DNA of 64,000 bases from assembly GCF_028471945.1 (NCBI RefSeq), contig NZ_CP110128.1:484501-548500 (forward strand). The letters run 5' to 3'. Made by a program: the position numbers and the translations under genes. Each line of letters opens with the position of its first letter. Within the stretch, counting starts at the first letter, position 1. Shown in pieces: positions 38,787 to 47,454 of this stretch. The notes beneath the pieces are model-generated. The model did no database searches. It had not been told where the DNA came from and was given only the letters and a program-made list of their open reading frames with translations. Source of the stretch: Pseudomonas sp. WJP1. GTDB lineage: Bacteria; Pseudomonadota; Gammaproteobacteria; Pseudomonadales; Pseudomonadaceae.

Positions 38787-40001
38787 TTGCGCGAAATCGT
38801 CCTGATAAACATCACGGGAGTCGACCGTCCGGGTCTGACTGCGGCCATTACCGGTGTACTGGCCCAGGGTGGTGTGAACATTCTCGACATTGGTCAGGCG
38901 GTGATCCACGACACCCTGTCGTTCGGCATCCTGGTTGAAATTCCTGATACCGAACAAGGCAAGTCGGTGCTCAAGGACATCCTGTTCAAGGGCTATGAGC
39001 TTGATCAACAGGTGCGGTTCACACCGGTGTCCGAAGAGGATTACCAGCAGTGGGTCGGCAACCAGGGCAAAAAACGCCACATCGTGACCCTGCTGACTCG
39101 CAAGGTTACCGCCGGGCAATTGCAGGCCGTGAGCTCGATCACCGCCAAATATGGCCTGAACATCGACCACATCGATCGCCTGTCCGGGCGCATGCCTTTG
39201 GATACCCCGGCCGATAAAGGCAAGGGCTGCATCGAGTTTTCCGTGCGTGGCGAGGCGGCTGATCCGCAGGCACTGCGGGCCGAATTCCTCAGCGTCGCCC
39301 AGGAACTGAACGTCGACATCGCCTTCCAGGAAGATTCGCTGTTCCGTCGCAACCGCCGCCTGGCGGTGTTCGACATGGACTCGACCCTGATCGAAGCCGA
39401 GGTCATCGATGAGCTGGCCAAGGCGGCAGGCGTGGGTGACAAGGTGTCGGAAATCACCGAGCGGGCGATGGCCGGTGAACTGGACTTCCGTGCCAGCTTC
39501 AAGGAACGCCTGGCGTTGCTCAAAGGCCTGGATGTGGGCGTGCTGGATTCGATCGGGGCCTCGCTGCGCCTGACCGAAGGCGCTGAAACCCTGTTCGCCG
39601 AACTCAAGCGCCTGGGTTACAAGACTGCCATTCTGTCGGGCGGCTTCACCTACTTCGCCAAGCAGTTGCAGGCCAAGTTGGGCATCGACTACGTGTTCGC
39701 CAACGAACTGGAAGTGGTCGACGGCAAGGTGACCGGCGTTGCGATCGAGCCGATTGTCGATGCACAGCGCAAGGCTGATTTGCTCAAGGAACTGGCACAC
39801 AAGGAAGGCTTGCGCCTGGAGCAAACCATTGCGGTCGGCGACGGTGCCAATGACTTGCCGATGCTGGCGATTGCCGGGTTGGGCGTGGCATTCCGCGCCA
39901 AGCCGCTGGTCAAGCAGTCGGCGAAGCAGGCGATTTCGACGCTGGGCCTGGATGGCGTGTTGTACCTGCTGGGCTTCCGCGATCGCGACGGCCAGCTGTA
40001 A
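38787..40001 (+). CDS. serB: Phosphoserine phosphatase
   Basis: 404-residue enzyme making serine from phosphoserine, the last step of serine synthesis. It is the long SerB type: two ACT regulatory domains (about 5-85 and 95-175) precede the HAD phosphatase domain. The HAD motif is FDMDSTLIEAEV with the nucleophile Asp196 and acid Asp198; ILSGGFTYF and GDGANDLPML are motifs II and III. TTG at 38787 is taken as start because a GGGGGTG ribosome site lies five bases upstream and MREIVLINITG matches the first ACT strand. Serine may also feed the phosphatidylserine route completed by psd next door. Confidence 0.93.
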   Translation: MREIVLINITGVDRPGLTAAITGVLAQGGVNILDIGQAVIHDTLSFGILVEIPDTEQGKSVLKDILFKGYELDQQVRFTPVSEEDYQQWVGNQGKKRHIVTLLTRKVTAGQLQAVSSITAKYGLNIDHIDRLSGRMPLDTPADKGKGCIEFSVRGEAADPQALRAEFLSVAQELNVDIAFQEDSLFRRNRRLAVFDMDSTLIEAEVIDELAKAAGVGDKVSEITERAMAGELDFRASFKERLALLKGLDVGVLDSIGASLRLTEGAETLFAELKRLGYKTAILSGGFTYFAKQLQAKLGIDYVFANELEVVDGKVTGVAIEPIVDAQRKADLLKELAHKEGLRLEQTIAVGDGANDLPMLAIAGLGVAFRAKPLVKQSAKQAISTLGLDGVLYLLGFRDRDGQL

Positions 40002-40014
40002 CACCGCAAAACCA

Positions 40015-40116
40015 CTGTAGGAGCGAGCCTGCTCGCGATGGACGTCAACGATGACGCGGGCAGTCAGATTGCCCGCGCCGCTCTCAGGTTCATCGCGAGC
40101 ATGCTCGCTCCTACAG
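40015..40116. repeat. Inverted REP pair between serB and psd
   Basis: CTGTAGGAGCGAGCCTGCTCGCGATG at one end is mirrored by CATCGCGAGCATGCTCGCTCCTACAG at the other. It sits in the gap between convergent genes. Confidence 0.9.
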
Positions 40117-40131
40117 TAGTGGCGAAGGCGA

Positions 40132-40992
40132 TCAGGCTTTTGGCGAGCCCATCCCCTGACCCATCCGCACCGGCGAACCCGCCACCAGTTCTTCAGCCCA
40201 CTTCACCTGATCCGGCCCGAACAGCACGACGGCGGTCGAACCCAGTTTGAAGCGGCCCAGTTCCGCACCTTTTTCCAGGTGGATCGGCGCGCGTGCAGCT
40301 TCGTCGTAGCGGAAGGTTTTCAGCTCGCGTTTTGGCGGCGTCACCAGTCCGGCCCACACGGTTTCGATCGATGCCACGATCATCGCGCCCACCAGCACCA
40401 CGGCCATTGGCCCGCGCTCAGTGTCGAAAATGCACGCCACGCGCTCGTTGCGGGCAAACAATTCCGGAACGTTTTCAGCGGTGGTCTGGTTGACCGAGAA
40501 CAGGCGGCCCGGGATGTAGACCATCTCGCGCAGGGTGCCGGCCAGTGGCATGTGCACGCGGTGGTAATCCTTCGGCGACAGGTAAATGGTCGCGAAATCA
40601 CCGCCCATGAACGGCGCGGCATTCGCCGCATCGCCACCCAGCAGTTCCAGCACGCTGAAGCTGTGGCCCTTGGCCTGGAATACGCGACCGTGCTCGATCG
40701 GGCCGAGCTGGCTGACGGCGCCGTCCGCGGGGCTGAGGATTGAGCCAGGTGTTTCGTCCAGCGGGCGCGCGCCGTCTTTCAAGGCGCGGGTGAAGAAAGC
40801 GTTGAAGTGCTCGTAGGCGGTCAGGTCTTCGACCAGTGCCTCGGACATGTTCACCTGGTAACGCTTGGCGAACCATGCGGTGAACGCATTCTTGAACCAG
40901 CGCACGCGGCATTCGGCGATGCAGCCGGCCAGTCGCGAGAGCAGGTTGTGGGGCAGCAGGTATTGGCTGACGATAAACAGACGCTTGTTCAT
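40132..40992 (-). CDS. psd: Phosphatidylserine decarboxylase
   Basis: 286-residue proenzyme that makes phosphatidylethanolamine at the inner membrane. The self-cleavage motif LGST (250-253) is present; cutting before Ser252 would yield the pyruvoyl alpha chain. Asp90 and His147, partners in self-processing, are at the positions known from E. coli (SPADG and HRVHMPLAG). Length is normal. It is transcribed leftward behind the rhodanese gene with a ten-base gap, so both probably share a transcript. Confidence 0.96.
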   Translation of the reverse strand: MNKRLFIVSQYLLPHNLLSRLAGCIAECRVRWFKNAFTAWFAKRYQVNMSEALVEDLTAYEHFNAFFTRALKDGARPLDETPGSILSPADGAVSQLGPIEHGRVFQAKGHSFSVLELLGGDAANAAPFMGGDFATIYLSPKDYHRVHMPLAGTLREMVYIPGRLFSVNQTTAENVPELFARNERVACIFDTERGPMAVVLVGAMIVASIETVWAGLVTPPKRELKTFRYDEAARAPIHLEKGAELGRFKLGSTAVVLFGPDQVKWAEELVAGSPVRMGQGMGSPKA

Positions 40993-41001
40993 TAACTGTC
41001 C

Positions 41002-41826
41002 TTAAAAACCTTGAATCTCTACGGGCGTATCGGGATGGTTACCCCATTCGCCCCAGGAGCCGGCGTAGCCCTTGACCCGCGGATAACCGAGAGCCTTGGC
41101 CACCAGATAGGTGAAGCCAGATCGATGGTGAGTCTGGCAGTGGGTAATCACTTCTTTGTCAGGCGTAATGCCGAGCTGTTCGAGGATCTGCGGCATGTCG
41201 GTACGGATGCGCAGGTTGCGCGCCTTGTCCATGCCCGCGGTCCATTCGAAATTCACCGCGCCTGGGATGTGGCCGGCCTTGGCCGCCAGGACTTTCTCGC
41301 CGGAATACTCCAGCGGCCCGCGTGCGTCCCAGATCGCCAGGTCGGCAGCGCCGAGACGGCTTTGCAGGTATTCGCGGGTGGCGGTGGGTTCGTCGTGCAG
41401 GGTCAGCGCAACCGGGCCGCCAGCGGATGGCGGGATCTGGATCGACATGGGCATGCCTTCTGCCAGCCAGGCCGTCAGGCCGCCGTCGACATAGTGATAC
41501 TTGCTGTGGCCAATGACGTCCAGCAGCCAGATAAAGCGTCCGGCCCAACCGCCGCCTTCGTCGTCATAGACGACATAGACGGCATCGGGATTGTGCCCCA
41601 GCTCTCCAAACAAGGTTTCGAGTGCTGCCTGCGGCGGCATCAGTCCTGGGGCGGGCGCCTGCCCCAGTTGCGTGCGTTTAGGATCGACAAAGCGCGCGCC
41701 GGGAATGTGCCCTTCGGCGTAGCGGGCGGGGCTGGTCAAGTCCACCAGGATCAGTTCGCGGGCGTCGAGACGAGGGAGCAAGTCGCTCGGCTCGATCACC
41801 AGCGGCAAGCCAGAGAAGTCAGACAT
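41002..41826 (-). CDS. rhdA: Thiosulfate sulfurtransferase (rhodanese, RhdA type)
   Basis: 274-residue two-domain rhodanese. The active Cys230 lies in the loop CQTHHR, the same loop and number as Azotobacter vinelandii RhdA, unlike the CRxGxT loop of most rhodaneses. The N-terminal domain is the inactive copy (DDEGGGWAGR in place of the loop). It transfers sulfane sulfur to cyanide or thiols and may serve iron-sulfur or redox needs. Start at 41826 matches the RhdA N-terminus; an ATG at 41844 adds six residues. Cytoplasmic. Confidence 0.93.
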   Translation of the reverse strand: MSDFSGLPLVIEPSDLLPRLDARELILVDLTSPARYAEGHIPGARFVDPKRTQLGQAPAPGLMPPQAALETLFGELGHNPDAVYVVYDDEGGGWAGRFIWLLDVIGHSKYHYVDGGLTAWLAEGMPMSIQIPPSAGGPVALTLHDEPTATREYLQSRLGAADLAIWDARGPLEYSGEKVLAAKAGHIPGAVNFEWTAGMDKARNLRIRTDMPQILEQLGITPDKEVITHCQTHHRSGFTYLVAKALGYPRVKGYAGSWGEWGNHPDTPVEIQGF

Positions 41827-41868
41827 GTGAGGTCTCCAGAGCACAAAAGGGGGGATTGTAGCGCAGCC

Positions 41869-43407
41869 TTATTGGCCGCGCTGGCTAAAGCTGTGCAGCG
41901 CTTTTTCGATGCATTGTGCGGTTTTGCCGAAGGCTTGCACGGTGATGTCCGAGAACGGCCCGCCACCCTGGTCTGCCACGACGATCATGATCACCCGCCC
42001 ATTGTTGAGCAGCGAGCGCAGCAACAGGTGTTCGCCGCTGAACTGGTTGCGCAGGTTGTTGGGCAGCAACGCGGAAAATTGCGCGTTGTTCTGGGGCGTA
42101 AGGCGTACCTGGGCCTGTTGCGAGAGCAGGCGTTGCAGCACGGCGCTTTGACTGACGACAAAGTTCAGGCCGGCCACTTCGTCAGGCAAGCCGGCGGTCT
42201 GGTGCACGCGCAGCTGTGAGTGGGTGCGGTCGGCCATCAGGATCATCACCCTGCGCATGCCACAGGCAACCAGTGCGTCGCGGGCAGAGGTGGTCAGGTG
42301 GATGGCATTGGTGAAGCGACTCGGCTCGAGCAGCAACTCGGCGCATTGCTTGCGCCACTTTGCCAGGTCTTCGGCGGTGGGGGCCGGGGCTGGCTGCAAA
42401 CCGGCATGCACCGGGTTCGTGCCCCATGGCCAGATCAGCGCGACAGCGGGATGCCAGAGGTCGGGCATGGCGTGGTTACGCGCACTGTTGGCGGCTTGCT
42501 GGTGCAGTTGTTGTTGCACCTGGTCCATCGGTATTTGCAGGTAGAGGCTGGTCAGGTACTGCCAGCGCTCACTGTGCGGACTGTCCCAGGCCTGGTGCGC
42601 CGAGAGCGCCAGCCCGTTGGCCAACAGCACCGTGTTGGCCGGTTGATTGAGCCAGCGGCGCAGGGTCGGGTCGTCATCCAGACGGTTCTGCTGGCGGAGC
42701 GGATGCTCGCTGTCACGGGCAATGCGCAGGACTTTGACCAGCTCCCGTTGCTCGGTGAGCAGCAGACGATAGCCCTGTTGCACCCAGATCGGCAGGTGCC
42801 ACAGGTTCACCAGGGCCAGGCCGATTTCCAGCAGGCGGGCGCCGAACAGTTGCTTTTCGACGGTGCGCGCCGATTCGCCTTTATGAATGACCCGCAGCTC
42901 CCAGTCTTCGAGCAGGTGCGGATGCGTCAGGGCCAGCGGCCACAACGGCGACAGAAACAGCAGGCTGCCCCAATGGATGTCCTGCCACAGGCGCGCCAGG
43001 CGGCTGGCAAAAAAACCGTTGGCCTGTTGGCTGGCGTGCTGGCTGATCAGCTGCAACTGGCGCAGGGCTTTCGGAATCTCGCCCTGGGGCACGGCGGGCA
43101 GTCGCGCGAGCAGCTCCTCGGTGCGCTTCAAGCCGAGGCGATTGATGGCGACCTCAAGGTTTTCCGCCGGCTCGGTCATGCCGCCATGGTTGTACCGGTT
43201 GGCCTCGCGAATCACGCTTAAGGCCAGGGCTGGACTGTCCTGCATCAGGTCGGCGATCTTGCGCACAGAACTGTGGCTGTCGCGCAGGGCCCGGCAGACA
43301 CGGTCATGACTGGCCTGTGGAACCGGCAGGCGCACGCCGTCGAGAAGCTTGGTCCAGCCTTCGAGCGTGGTCGGTATTGGCGTGGGGGCGTTCGTTTGTC
43401 TAGCCAT
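41869..43407 (-). CDS. HDOD-domain protein
   Basis: 512-residue cytoplasmic protein. The N-terminal half (about 20-220) is an HDOD domain, a metal-free relative of HD phosphohydrolases, seen in SVRKIADLMQDSPALALSVI and EVAINRLGLKRTEELL. The C-terminal third (about 350-500), with RVMILMADRTHSQLRV and LLLRSLLNNGRVIMIVVAD, may be a GAF-like sensor domain. HDOD proteins usually relay signals in regulation. It is divergent from motA, which fits a link to motility or signalling, but none is shown. Confidence 0.8.
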   Translation of the reverse strand: MARQTNAPTPIPTTLEGWTKLLDGVRLPVPQASHDRVCRALRDSHSSVRKIADLMQDSPALALSVIREANRYNHGGMTEPAENLEVAINRLGLKRTEELLARLPAVPQGEIPKALRQLQLISQHASQQANGFFASRLARLWQDIHWGSLLFLSPLWPLALTHPHLLEDWELRVIHKGESARTVEKQLFGARLLEIGLALVNLWHLPIWVQQGYRLLLTEQRELVKVLRIARDSEHPLRQQNRLDDDPTLRRWLNQPANTVLLANGLALSAHQAWDSPHSERWQYLTSLYLQIPMDQVQQQLHQQAANSARNHAMPDLWHPAVALIWPWGTNPVHAGLQPAPAPTAEDLAKWRKQCAELLLEPSRFTNAIHLTTSARDALVACGMRRVMILMADRTHSQLRVHQTAGLPDEVAGLNFVVSQSAVLQRLLSQQAQVRLTPQNNAQFSALLPNNLRNQFSGEHLLLRSLLNNGRVIMIVVADQGGGPFSDITVQAFGKTAQCIEKALHSFSQRGQ

Positions 43408-43478
43408 GTCTGGAGGCGATCATCGTCAACAATACCTGTGCCCTGAGGGGGTCAAATTAGCTTTTCGCCTGAACTGGC

Positions 43479-43505
43479 TATAGTCTGGCGCAGTTTTGCC
43501 GATAA
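43479..43505 (+). promoter_or_regulatory. Sigma-28 (FliA) promoter of motAB
   Basis: TATAGTCT (43479-43486), 11 bases, then GCCGATAA (43498-43505). This matches the flagellar sigma factor consensus TAAAGTTT-N11-GCCGATAA in six of eight positions upstream and all eight downstream. It lies about 70 bases before motA, so transcription would start near 43512. Confidence 0.85.
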
Positions 43506-43573
43506 GTAGAAGAAGAGATTTTTTAACTTCCGAATATGACCTTGAACCCGACTCAGTAAGTGCTCTCCTACCT

Positions 43574-44425
43574 ATGGCTAAAATTATCGGCATCATCGTC
43601 GTATTCGCGAGCGTGCTCGGCGGATACGTGCTCTCCCATGGCAAGATTGCCGCCCTGATCCAGCCTTTCGAGGTCATGATCATCGGTGGTGCGGCCCTTG
43701 GTGCATTCCTGCAGGCCAACCCCGGCTACATGACCATGCACGTGCTCAAGAAGTCCCTGAGCATGTTCGGTTCACGTTTCAGCCATGCCTTCTATCTTGA
43801 AGTGCTGGGCCTGATCTACGAGATTCTCAACAAGAGCCGCCGCGAAGGCATGATGGCCATCGAAGCGGACATCGAAGATGCCGCGGCGAGCCCGATCTTC
43901 GCCAAGTACCCGACGGTCCTCAAGGATGAGCGCATGACCGCGTTCATCTGTGACTACCTGCGCATCATGTCCTCCGGCAACATGGCCCCCCATGAACTGG
44001 AGGGCCTGTTCGACATGGAGCTCTACAGCCTCAAGGAAGACCTGGAGCACCCGTCCCACGCGGTTAACGGTATCGCCGACGCCATGCCCGGTTTCGGTAT
44101 CGTCGCGGCGGTCCTGGGTATCGTGGTGACCATGGCCTCGCTGGGTGAGGGCGACCAGAAGTCCATCGGCCTGCACGTCGGTGCGGCACTGGTCGGTACC
44201 TTCTTCGGTATTCTCGCGGCCTATGGCTTCTTCGGCCCGCTGGCGCACTCCCTGGCCCACGATGCCAAGGAAGAACTGAACGTCTACGAAGCCATCAAGG
44301 CCTCGCTGGTGGCTTCCGCTTCCGGCATGCCGCCATCGCTGGCCGTGGAGTTCGGGCGCAAGGTCCTGTACCCGGCGCACCGTCCGAGCTTCGCCGAGCT
44401 GGAACAAGCGGTTCGCGGTCGATAG
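43574..44425 (+). CDS. motA: Flagellar motor stator protein MotA
   Basis: 283-residue inner-membrane stator subunit. Four membrane segments are visible (about 3-22, 30-50, 170-190 and 200-222), with a large cytoplasmic loop between the second and third. PGFGIVAAVLGIVVTMASLGEG (in part, about 172-190) is the conserved proline-containing third segment. With MotB it makes the proton channel that turns the flagellum. The start at 43574 follows the family N-terminus MAKIIG; an in-frame start at 43496 overlaps the FliA promoter and is excluded. Followed by motB after a 160-base structured gap. Confidence 0.95.
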   Translation: MAKIIGIIVVFASVLGGYVLSHGKIAALIQPFEVMIIGGAALGAFLQANPGYMTMHVLKKSLSMFGSRFSHAFYLEVLGLIYEILNKSRREGMMAIEADIEDAAASPIFAKYPTVLKDERMTAFICDYLRIMSSGNMAPHELEGLFDMELYSLKEDLEHPSHAVNGIADAMPGFGIVAAVLGIVVTMASLGEGDQKSIGLHVGAALVGTFFGILAAYGFFGPLAHSLAHDAKEELNVYEAIKASLVASASGMPPSLAVEFGRKVLYPAHRPSFAELEQAVRGR

Positions 44426-44437
44426 TGCTTTGTTTCG

Positions 44438-44569
44438 CAAATACGTTCCTTTTTTGGCGAGTGACTGTTGTTGCCAGACAAGGCGCCGCGACGAGTCATA
44501 GCTCGCTATGGCGAGGAGCGGCAACGCCGTATGGCGACAACAGGCACCGTCAAAAAGGAACAGTATTTG
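44438..44569. repeat. Long imperfect palindrome between motA and motB
   Basis: The outer arms CAAATAC (44438-44444) and GTATTTG (44563-44569) are continued inward by GTTCCTTTTT / AAAAAGGAAC, then TGTTGTTGCCA / TGGCGACAACA and GGCGCCGC-type sequence around a centre near 44504. This long arm match would fold as one extended hairpin inside the operon. It resembles a dispersed non-coding element rather than a gene. Confidence 0.75.
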
Positions 44570-44587
44570 TGAGACAGAGCACTCTCC

Positions 44588-45616
44588 ATGGAAAATAATC
44601 AGCCGATAATCATCAAGCGCGTCAAGCGCATCGCCGGCGGGCATCACGGGGGCGCCTGGAAAATCGCCTTCGCCGACTTCGCCACGGCGATGATGGCGTT
44701 CTTCCTGGTGTTGTGGCTGCTGTCCACCGCCACCCCGGAACAGAAGATCGCCATCGCCGGCTACTTCAAGGACCCGATCGGCTTCTCCGAAAGTGGCACG
44801 CCGTACATCATCGATCTGGGCGGCACGCCGACCATGGCCCCGGAAAACACCCTCAACCCCGAGGTGAAGACCCAGCCGCAGCCGGACAAGGTGACGGTCG
44901 ACGTCGAGCAGGTCGAAGGCATGGCCGAGATGGTGGAGAAGGAGCGCCTGGAACTGCTGCTGCAAGAGCTGCAGAACAAGGTCGAAGAGAACCCGCAACT
45001 GCAGAAATTCAAAGACCAGATCCTGTTCGAGATCACCCCGGACGGTTTGCGTATCCAGATCGTGGACGCCGAGAACCGGCCGATGTTCGACTCAGGCTCA
45101 GCCCGCCTGAAACCCTATTTCGAAGACATCCTGCTGGCCATGGCCGACACCATCAAGGCCGTGCCGAACAAGATCAGCATCAGCGGCCATACCGATGCCA
45201 AGCCGTACAGCGGCACCGGTGAGTTCGGCAACTGGGAGCTTTCGGCCAACCGTGCCAACGCCGCGCGCCGTGCGTTGGTGGCGGGCAGCTATCCCGATTC
45301 GCAAGTGGCGCGCGTGGTCGGTTATGCCTCGTCGGCCCTGTTCGATCGCGAGCATCCGTTCAACCCGGTCAACCGTCGAATCGACATTATCGTGCTGACC
45401 AAGAAGGCCCAGCGTGCCATCGAAGGTTCGCAAGGCGCGGAACCTGCTCCGGATGCACCGCAAGGTTCGGCTGCTCCGGGAACCGCACCGGCTGCACCGG
45501 TCGATCCGAACGCATTGCCGGCGGACAAGGAACCACTGCCGGCCCATGAACTGCGTGAGCGCTTGAACCTGTTCGATGACCCGGCACCGAAGCCGGGTGA
45601 ATCGCCGAAGCAGTGA
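44588..45616 (+). CDS. motB: Flagellar motor stator protein MotB
   Basis: 342-residue partner of MotA. One N-terminal membrane segment (about 28-48) carries the proton-binding Asp30 (AFADFATAMMAFF), equal to Asp32 of E. coli. A periplasmic linker follows and then an OmpA-like peptidoglycan-binding domain (about 150-275) with ISGHTDAKPY and NWELSANRANAARRAL. The C-terminal 65 residues are a Pro/Ala-rich tail. It anchors the stator to the cell wall. A strong terminator follows. Confidence 0.95.
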   Translation: MENNQPIIIKRVKRIAGGHHGGAWKIAFADFATAMMAFFLVLWLLSTATPEQKIAIAGYFKDPIGFSESGTPYIIDLGGTPTMAPENTLNPEVKTQPQPDKVTVDVEQVEGMAEMVEKERLELLLQELQNKVEENPQLQKFKDQILFEITPDGLRIQIVDAENRPMFDSGSARLKPYFEDILLAMADTIKAVPNKISISGHTDAKPYSGTGEFGNWELSANRANAARRALVAGSYPDSQVARVVGYASSALFDREHPFNPVNRRIDIIVLTKKAQRAIEGSQGAEPAPDAPQGSAAPGTAPAAPVDPNALPADKEPLPAHELRERLNLFDDPAPKPGESPKQ

Positions 45617-45621
45617 CCTAC

Positions 45622-45651
45622 GAAAAAGCCGACAGTGATGTCGGCTTTTTC
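45622..45651 (+). terminator. Terminator after motB
   Basis: A 12-bp stem with AAAAAGCCGAC and GTCGGCTTTTT arms is followed by CTG. It marks the end of the conserved motAB unit; everything up to rsgA is accessory. Confidence 0.9.
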
Positions 45652-45728
45652 TGTGGCTTTCACTGGTTTGGAGGCCGCTTTTTGTAGGAGCTGGCTTGTC
45701 GGGTCGCCGCATCGCAGCGAAGGCGGTC

Positions 45729-46060
45729 TCCGACCTATTATTATTGTCGGAGTACATATCCATTGCTGCGGTAACGGCTTCTTATGGTTTCGCCTTTACG
45801 GCGAGTCACTTGGAAAAGCCCCAAGTAACCAAGGGCTCTTGCCCCTGGCGTTCGGTGCCTCGCTAAGGCTCGGCATGCCCTCGCTCCGGTCCTGCTCCGT
45901 GGGCCCGCCGCGATGGGCCATCCTTGGCCCAGCGCGGCTAAACCGGCATCCATGCCGGTTTAGCCACTGCGCAGAACCTCCACTCGGCCTCTCGATGGGG
46001 CAAGAAAATCAAAAGCCAAATCAACAGCCAAAGCGAGGCGGCCTTATAGCCGACCTGATT
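45729..46060. repeat. Structured interspersed Pseudomonas repeat element
   Basis: This element starts with hairpin CTCCGAC/GTCGGAG (45729-45753) and includes GGGCCA/TGGCCC (45915-45930) and a 13-bp perfect hairpin (45936-45948 with 45953-45965). Its sequence, which in one frame spells a spurious protein with LPLAFGASLRLGMPSLRS, is one I recognise as recurring between genes in many Pseudomonas genomes, where it is often mis-called as a gene. No transposase or clear ends are seen. Confidence 0.6.
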
Positions 46061-46080
46061 TCGCGGTTGTACTCATTCCC

Positions 46081-46182
46081 CTGTAGGAGCGAGCCTGCTC
46101 GCGATGGTCGTTAACGATAACGCGTGCTGTCTGGATTCAATCGGCGCATTTGAGTCCATTGCCAGCAAGCCGGCTCCTACAG
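46081..46182. repeat. Mixed REP pair
   Basis: CTGTAGGAGCGAGCCTGCTCGCGATGG (in part) on the left faces GCCAGCAAGCCGGCTCCTACAG on the right. The two halves belong to different REP variants, so the hairpin is imperfect. Confidence 0.8.
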
Positions 46183-46472
46183 GTTTTGCGTTATCTGCAT
46201 TTCCGGGGTTCAGTGAAGAACTTTTTTGCCTGTTGTCTCGTCTTGAATAAAATTTAAATTTGCTGCTGCGTCATTCCGTGCCATGTCATGCCGGTGCTTT
46301 CGAGGGGGTTGCGTTTCCTTACTGGTTGTAGGAACGATCTGAAATTTCGTGCCGGGGTTCTCAGTCGTGCAAGCGTCTGCCTATAGTTCCGTCGTTGCTG
46401 TCAACGCGGTGACCGATCTTAGCCGGTCGAAACAAAGATGAAACCTCTCGAAATTATCCGGAGTTTTGACCC

Positions 46473-46748
46473 ATGGCTAAGTACCACCCGCTCCAAGGCA
46501 ACTTCAGCGTCGGCCCAACGCTGTACATCGACACTGAAGCCCGCGCTTCCGATCTGCTTGAAACAGCCGTTCACCGACTAAAAGCCGCCCGCAATTTGCT
46601 CAACAGCGTCACCTGCCTGTGCATAAAAGACGCCGAAGGTCACGATCTGGAGCATTTCGCCAATGCCGCGCACATGCTGGTTCAGGATGGCTGTGATGCC
46701 TTGGACGCCCTGGGCTGGAAGCTGGAAAAGGCCGCAAGTGGTGTCTAG
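46473..46748 (+). CDS. Small DUF3077/DUF6124-like protein
   Basis: 91-residue soluble protein with a good ribosome site (CCGGAG, eight bases upstream). The pattern is an N-terminal LQGNFSVGPTLYIDTE (8-23), then two predicted amphipathic helices (about 27-50 and 54-86) ending in DGCDALDALGWKLE. It resembles the short DUF3077/DUF6124 proteins that are common and variable in Pseudomonas accessory DNA. Function is unknown. Its stop lies inside a nested palindrome, and it is convergent with the TIR-caspase operon. Confidence 0.7.
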   Translation: MAKYHPLQGNFSVGPTLYIDTEARASDLLETAVHRLKAARNLLNSVTCLCIKDAEGHDLEHFANAAHMLVQDGCDALDALGWKLEKAASGV

Positions 46749-46829
46749 TCCTGGACTAGGGCCGATCGATCATTTTCGTGGCGTCACGAAAATGATCGGG
46801 GATGGTGAGTCGCTTTCAGGACTAGACAC
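46741..46829. repeat. Nested palindrome at the convergent junction
   Basis: Outer arms of 13 bp (46741-46753 with 46817-46829, GTGTCTAGTCCTG and its reverse complement) enclose an inner perfect 14-bp hairpin (46767-46780 with 46785-46798). The outer left arm contains the stop codon of the small gene. It may serve as a terminator or mRNA end, but is more elaborate than usual. Confidence 0.85.
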
Positions 46830-46921
46830 GGCAAAAATTCCACTCGCCGCAGTCTTATAGGCTCGGCTTGCTAACGATGATCGATCTGCGTTTTGTTCAG
46901 TTAACCGCGGTGAATCGCCAA

Positions 46922-46950
46922 CCCCAATCGGTAGAGAGGACTGATTGGGG
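46922..46950 (-). terminator. Hairpin downstream of the TIR gene
   Basis: CCCCAATC (46922-46929) pairs with GATTGGGG (46943-46950). It lies about 13-40 bases after the stop of the TIR gene on the minus strand. No long T-run follows, so it is a possible weak terminator. Confidence 0.45.
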
Positions 46951-46962
46951 AGAGGCATGACG

Positions 46963-47454
46963 TCAGAAACCGCGAGTAATTCTGGACTTCAAATCAGTGT
47001 GGAATCGATCGGCGTTAGTCCTGTTGACGCTACGCACCGACTCGCTGCCCGTCACCGATTCCAGTGACATCGAACGCTTGACCGTCAATTCGTTGCGATA
47101 AGCATCAATGAAGAACTCGATGTCCCTGTCGCTGGTCAGCTTCGGCCATTTGTCCAGGTACAGCGGCAGTTCCGTGGGGCCGGTCTTGAACGAGCAGATA
47201 CGCCGATTGGTGATGGTCGCCTCGCCGATTTCGAACGGCACCCACCAGGACAGCGCGGTTTTCTCCGACACCACCGCCAGCAGGTGCGTGCATTCGCTGA
47301 TGTTGCGGGTGATCACGCCGGTGATGTCGTCGGTGGTCTGGGATTCGGCATCCAGTACGTCGAGGTAGGTCTTGATATTGGCCTGTATCAGGCGCGTGTT
47401 GATGTGGATCGCGTGGGCGCGGTCCATGTGGCGGTAGCTGATAAACACTGGCAT
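46963..47454 (-). CDS. TIR-domain protein, third gene of the TIR-caspase operon
   Basis: 163-residue protein almost wholly made of a TIR domain. Box 1 is VFISYRHMDR (3-12); the NADase motif SWWVPFEIGEA (69-79) places the catalytic Glu75 where active TIR enzymes have it. The last 40 residues are basic and Ser-rich (SLESVTGSESVRSVN) without known domain. The start at 47454 shares one base with the caspase stop (TGATG), so translation is coupled; a longer open frame upstream lies inside the caspase gene. Active bacterial TIR proteins make cyclic ADP-ribose signals or degrade NAD+. It is of a different subtype from the TIR protein encoded at 48416. Antiphage role inferred from the operon. Confidence 0.85.
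   Translation of the reverse strand: MPVFISYRHMDRAHAIHINTRLIQANIKTYLDVLDAESQTTDDITGVITRNISECTHLLAVVSEKTALSWWVPFEIGEATITNRRICSFKTGPTELPLYLDKWPKLTSDRDIEFFIDAYRNELTVKRSMSLESVTGSESVRSVNRTNADRFHTDLKSRITRGF

Larger units (their letters stand above)
45652..46472. other. Non-coding accessory stretch with repeats
   Basis: About 820 bases without a supported gene. It holds a REP-like half (45684 onward), an interspersed structured element (45729-46060), a mixed REP pair (46081-46182) and the leader of the small gene at 46473, including TCAACGCGGTGACCGATC-type sequence. Open frames here are by-products of the repeat and lack ribosome sites. Confidence 0.7.

Noticed and set aside
45635..46114. Plus-strand frame of 159 codons with LPLAFGASLRLGMPS
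   Set aside because: It lies in an interspersed structured repeat, starts within the motB terminator and is a commonly mis-annotated false gene.
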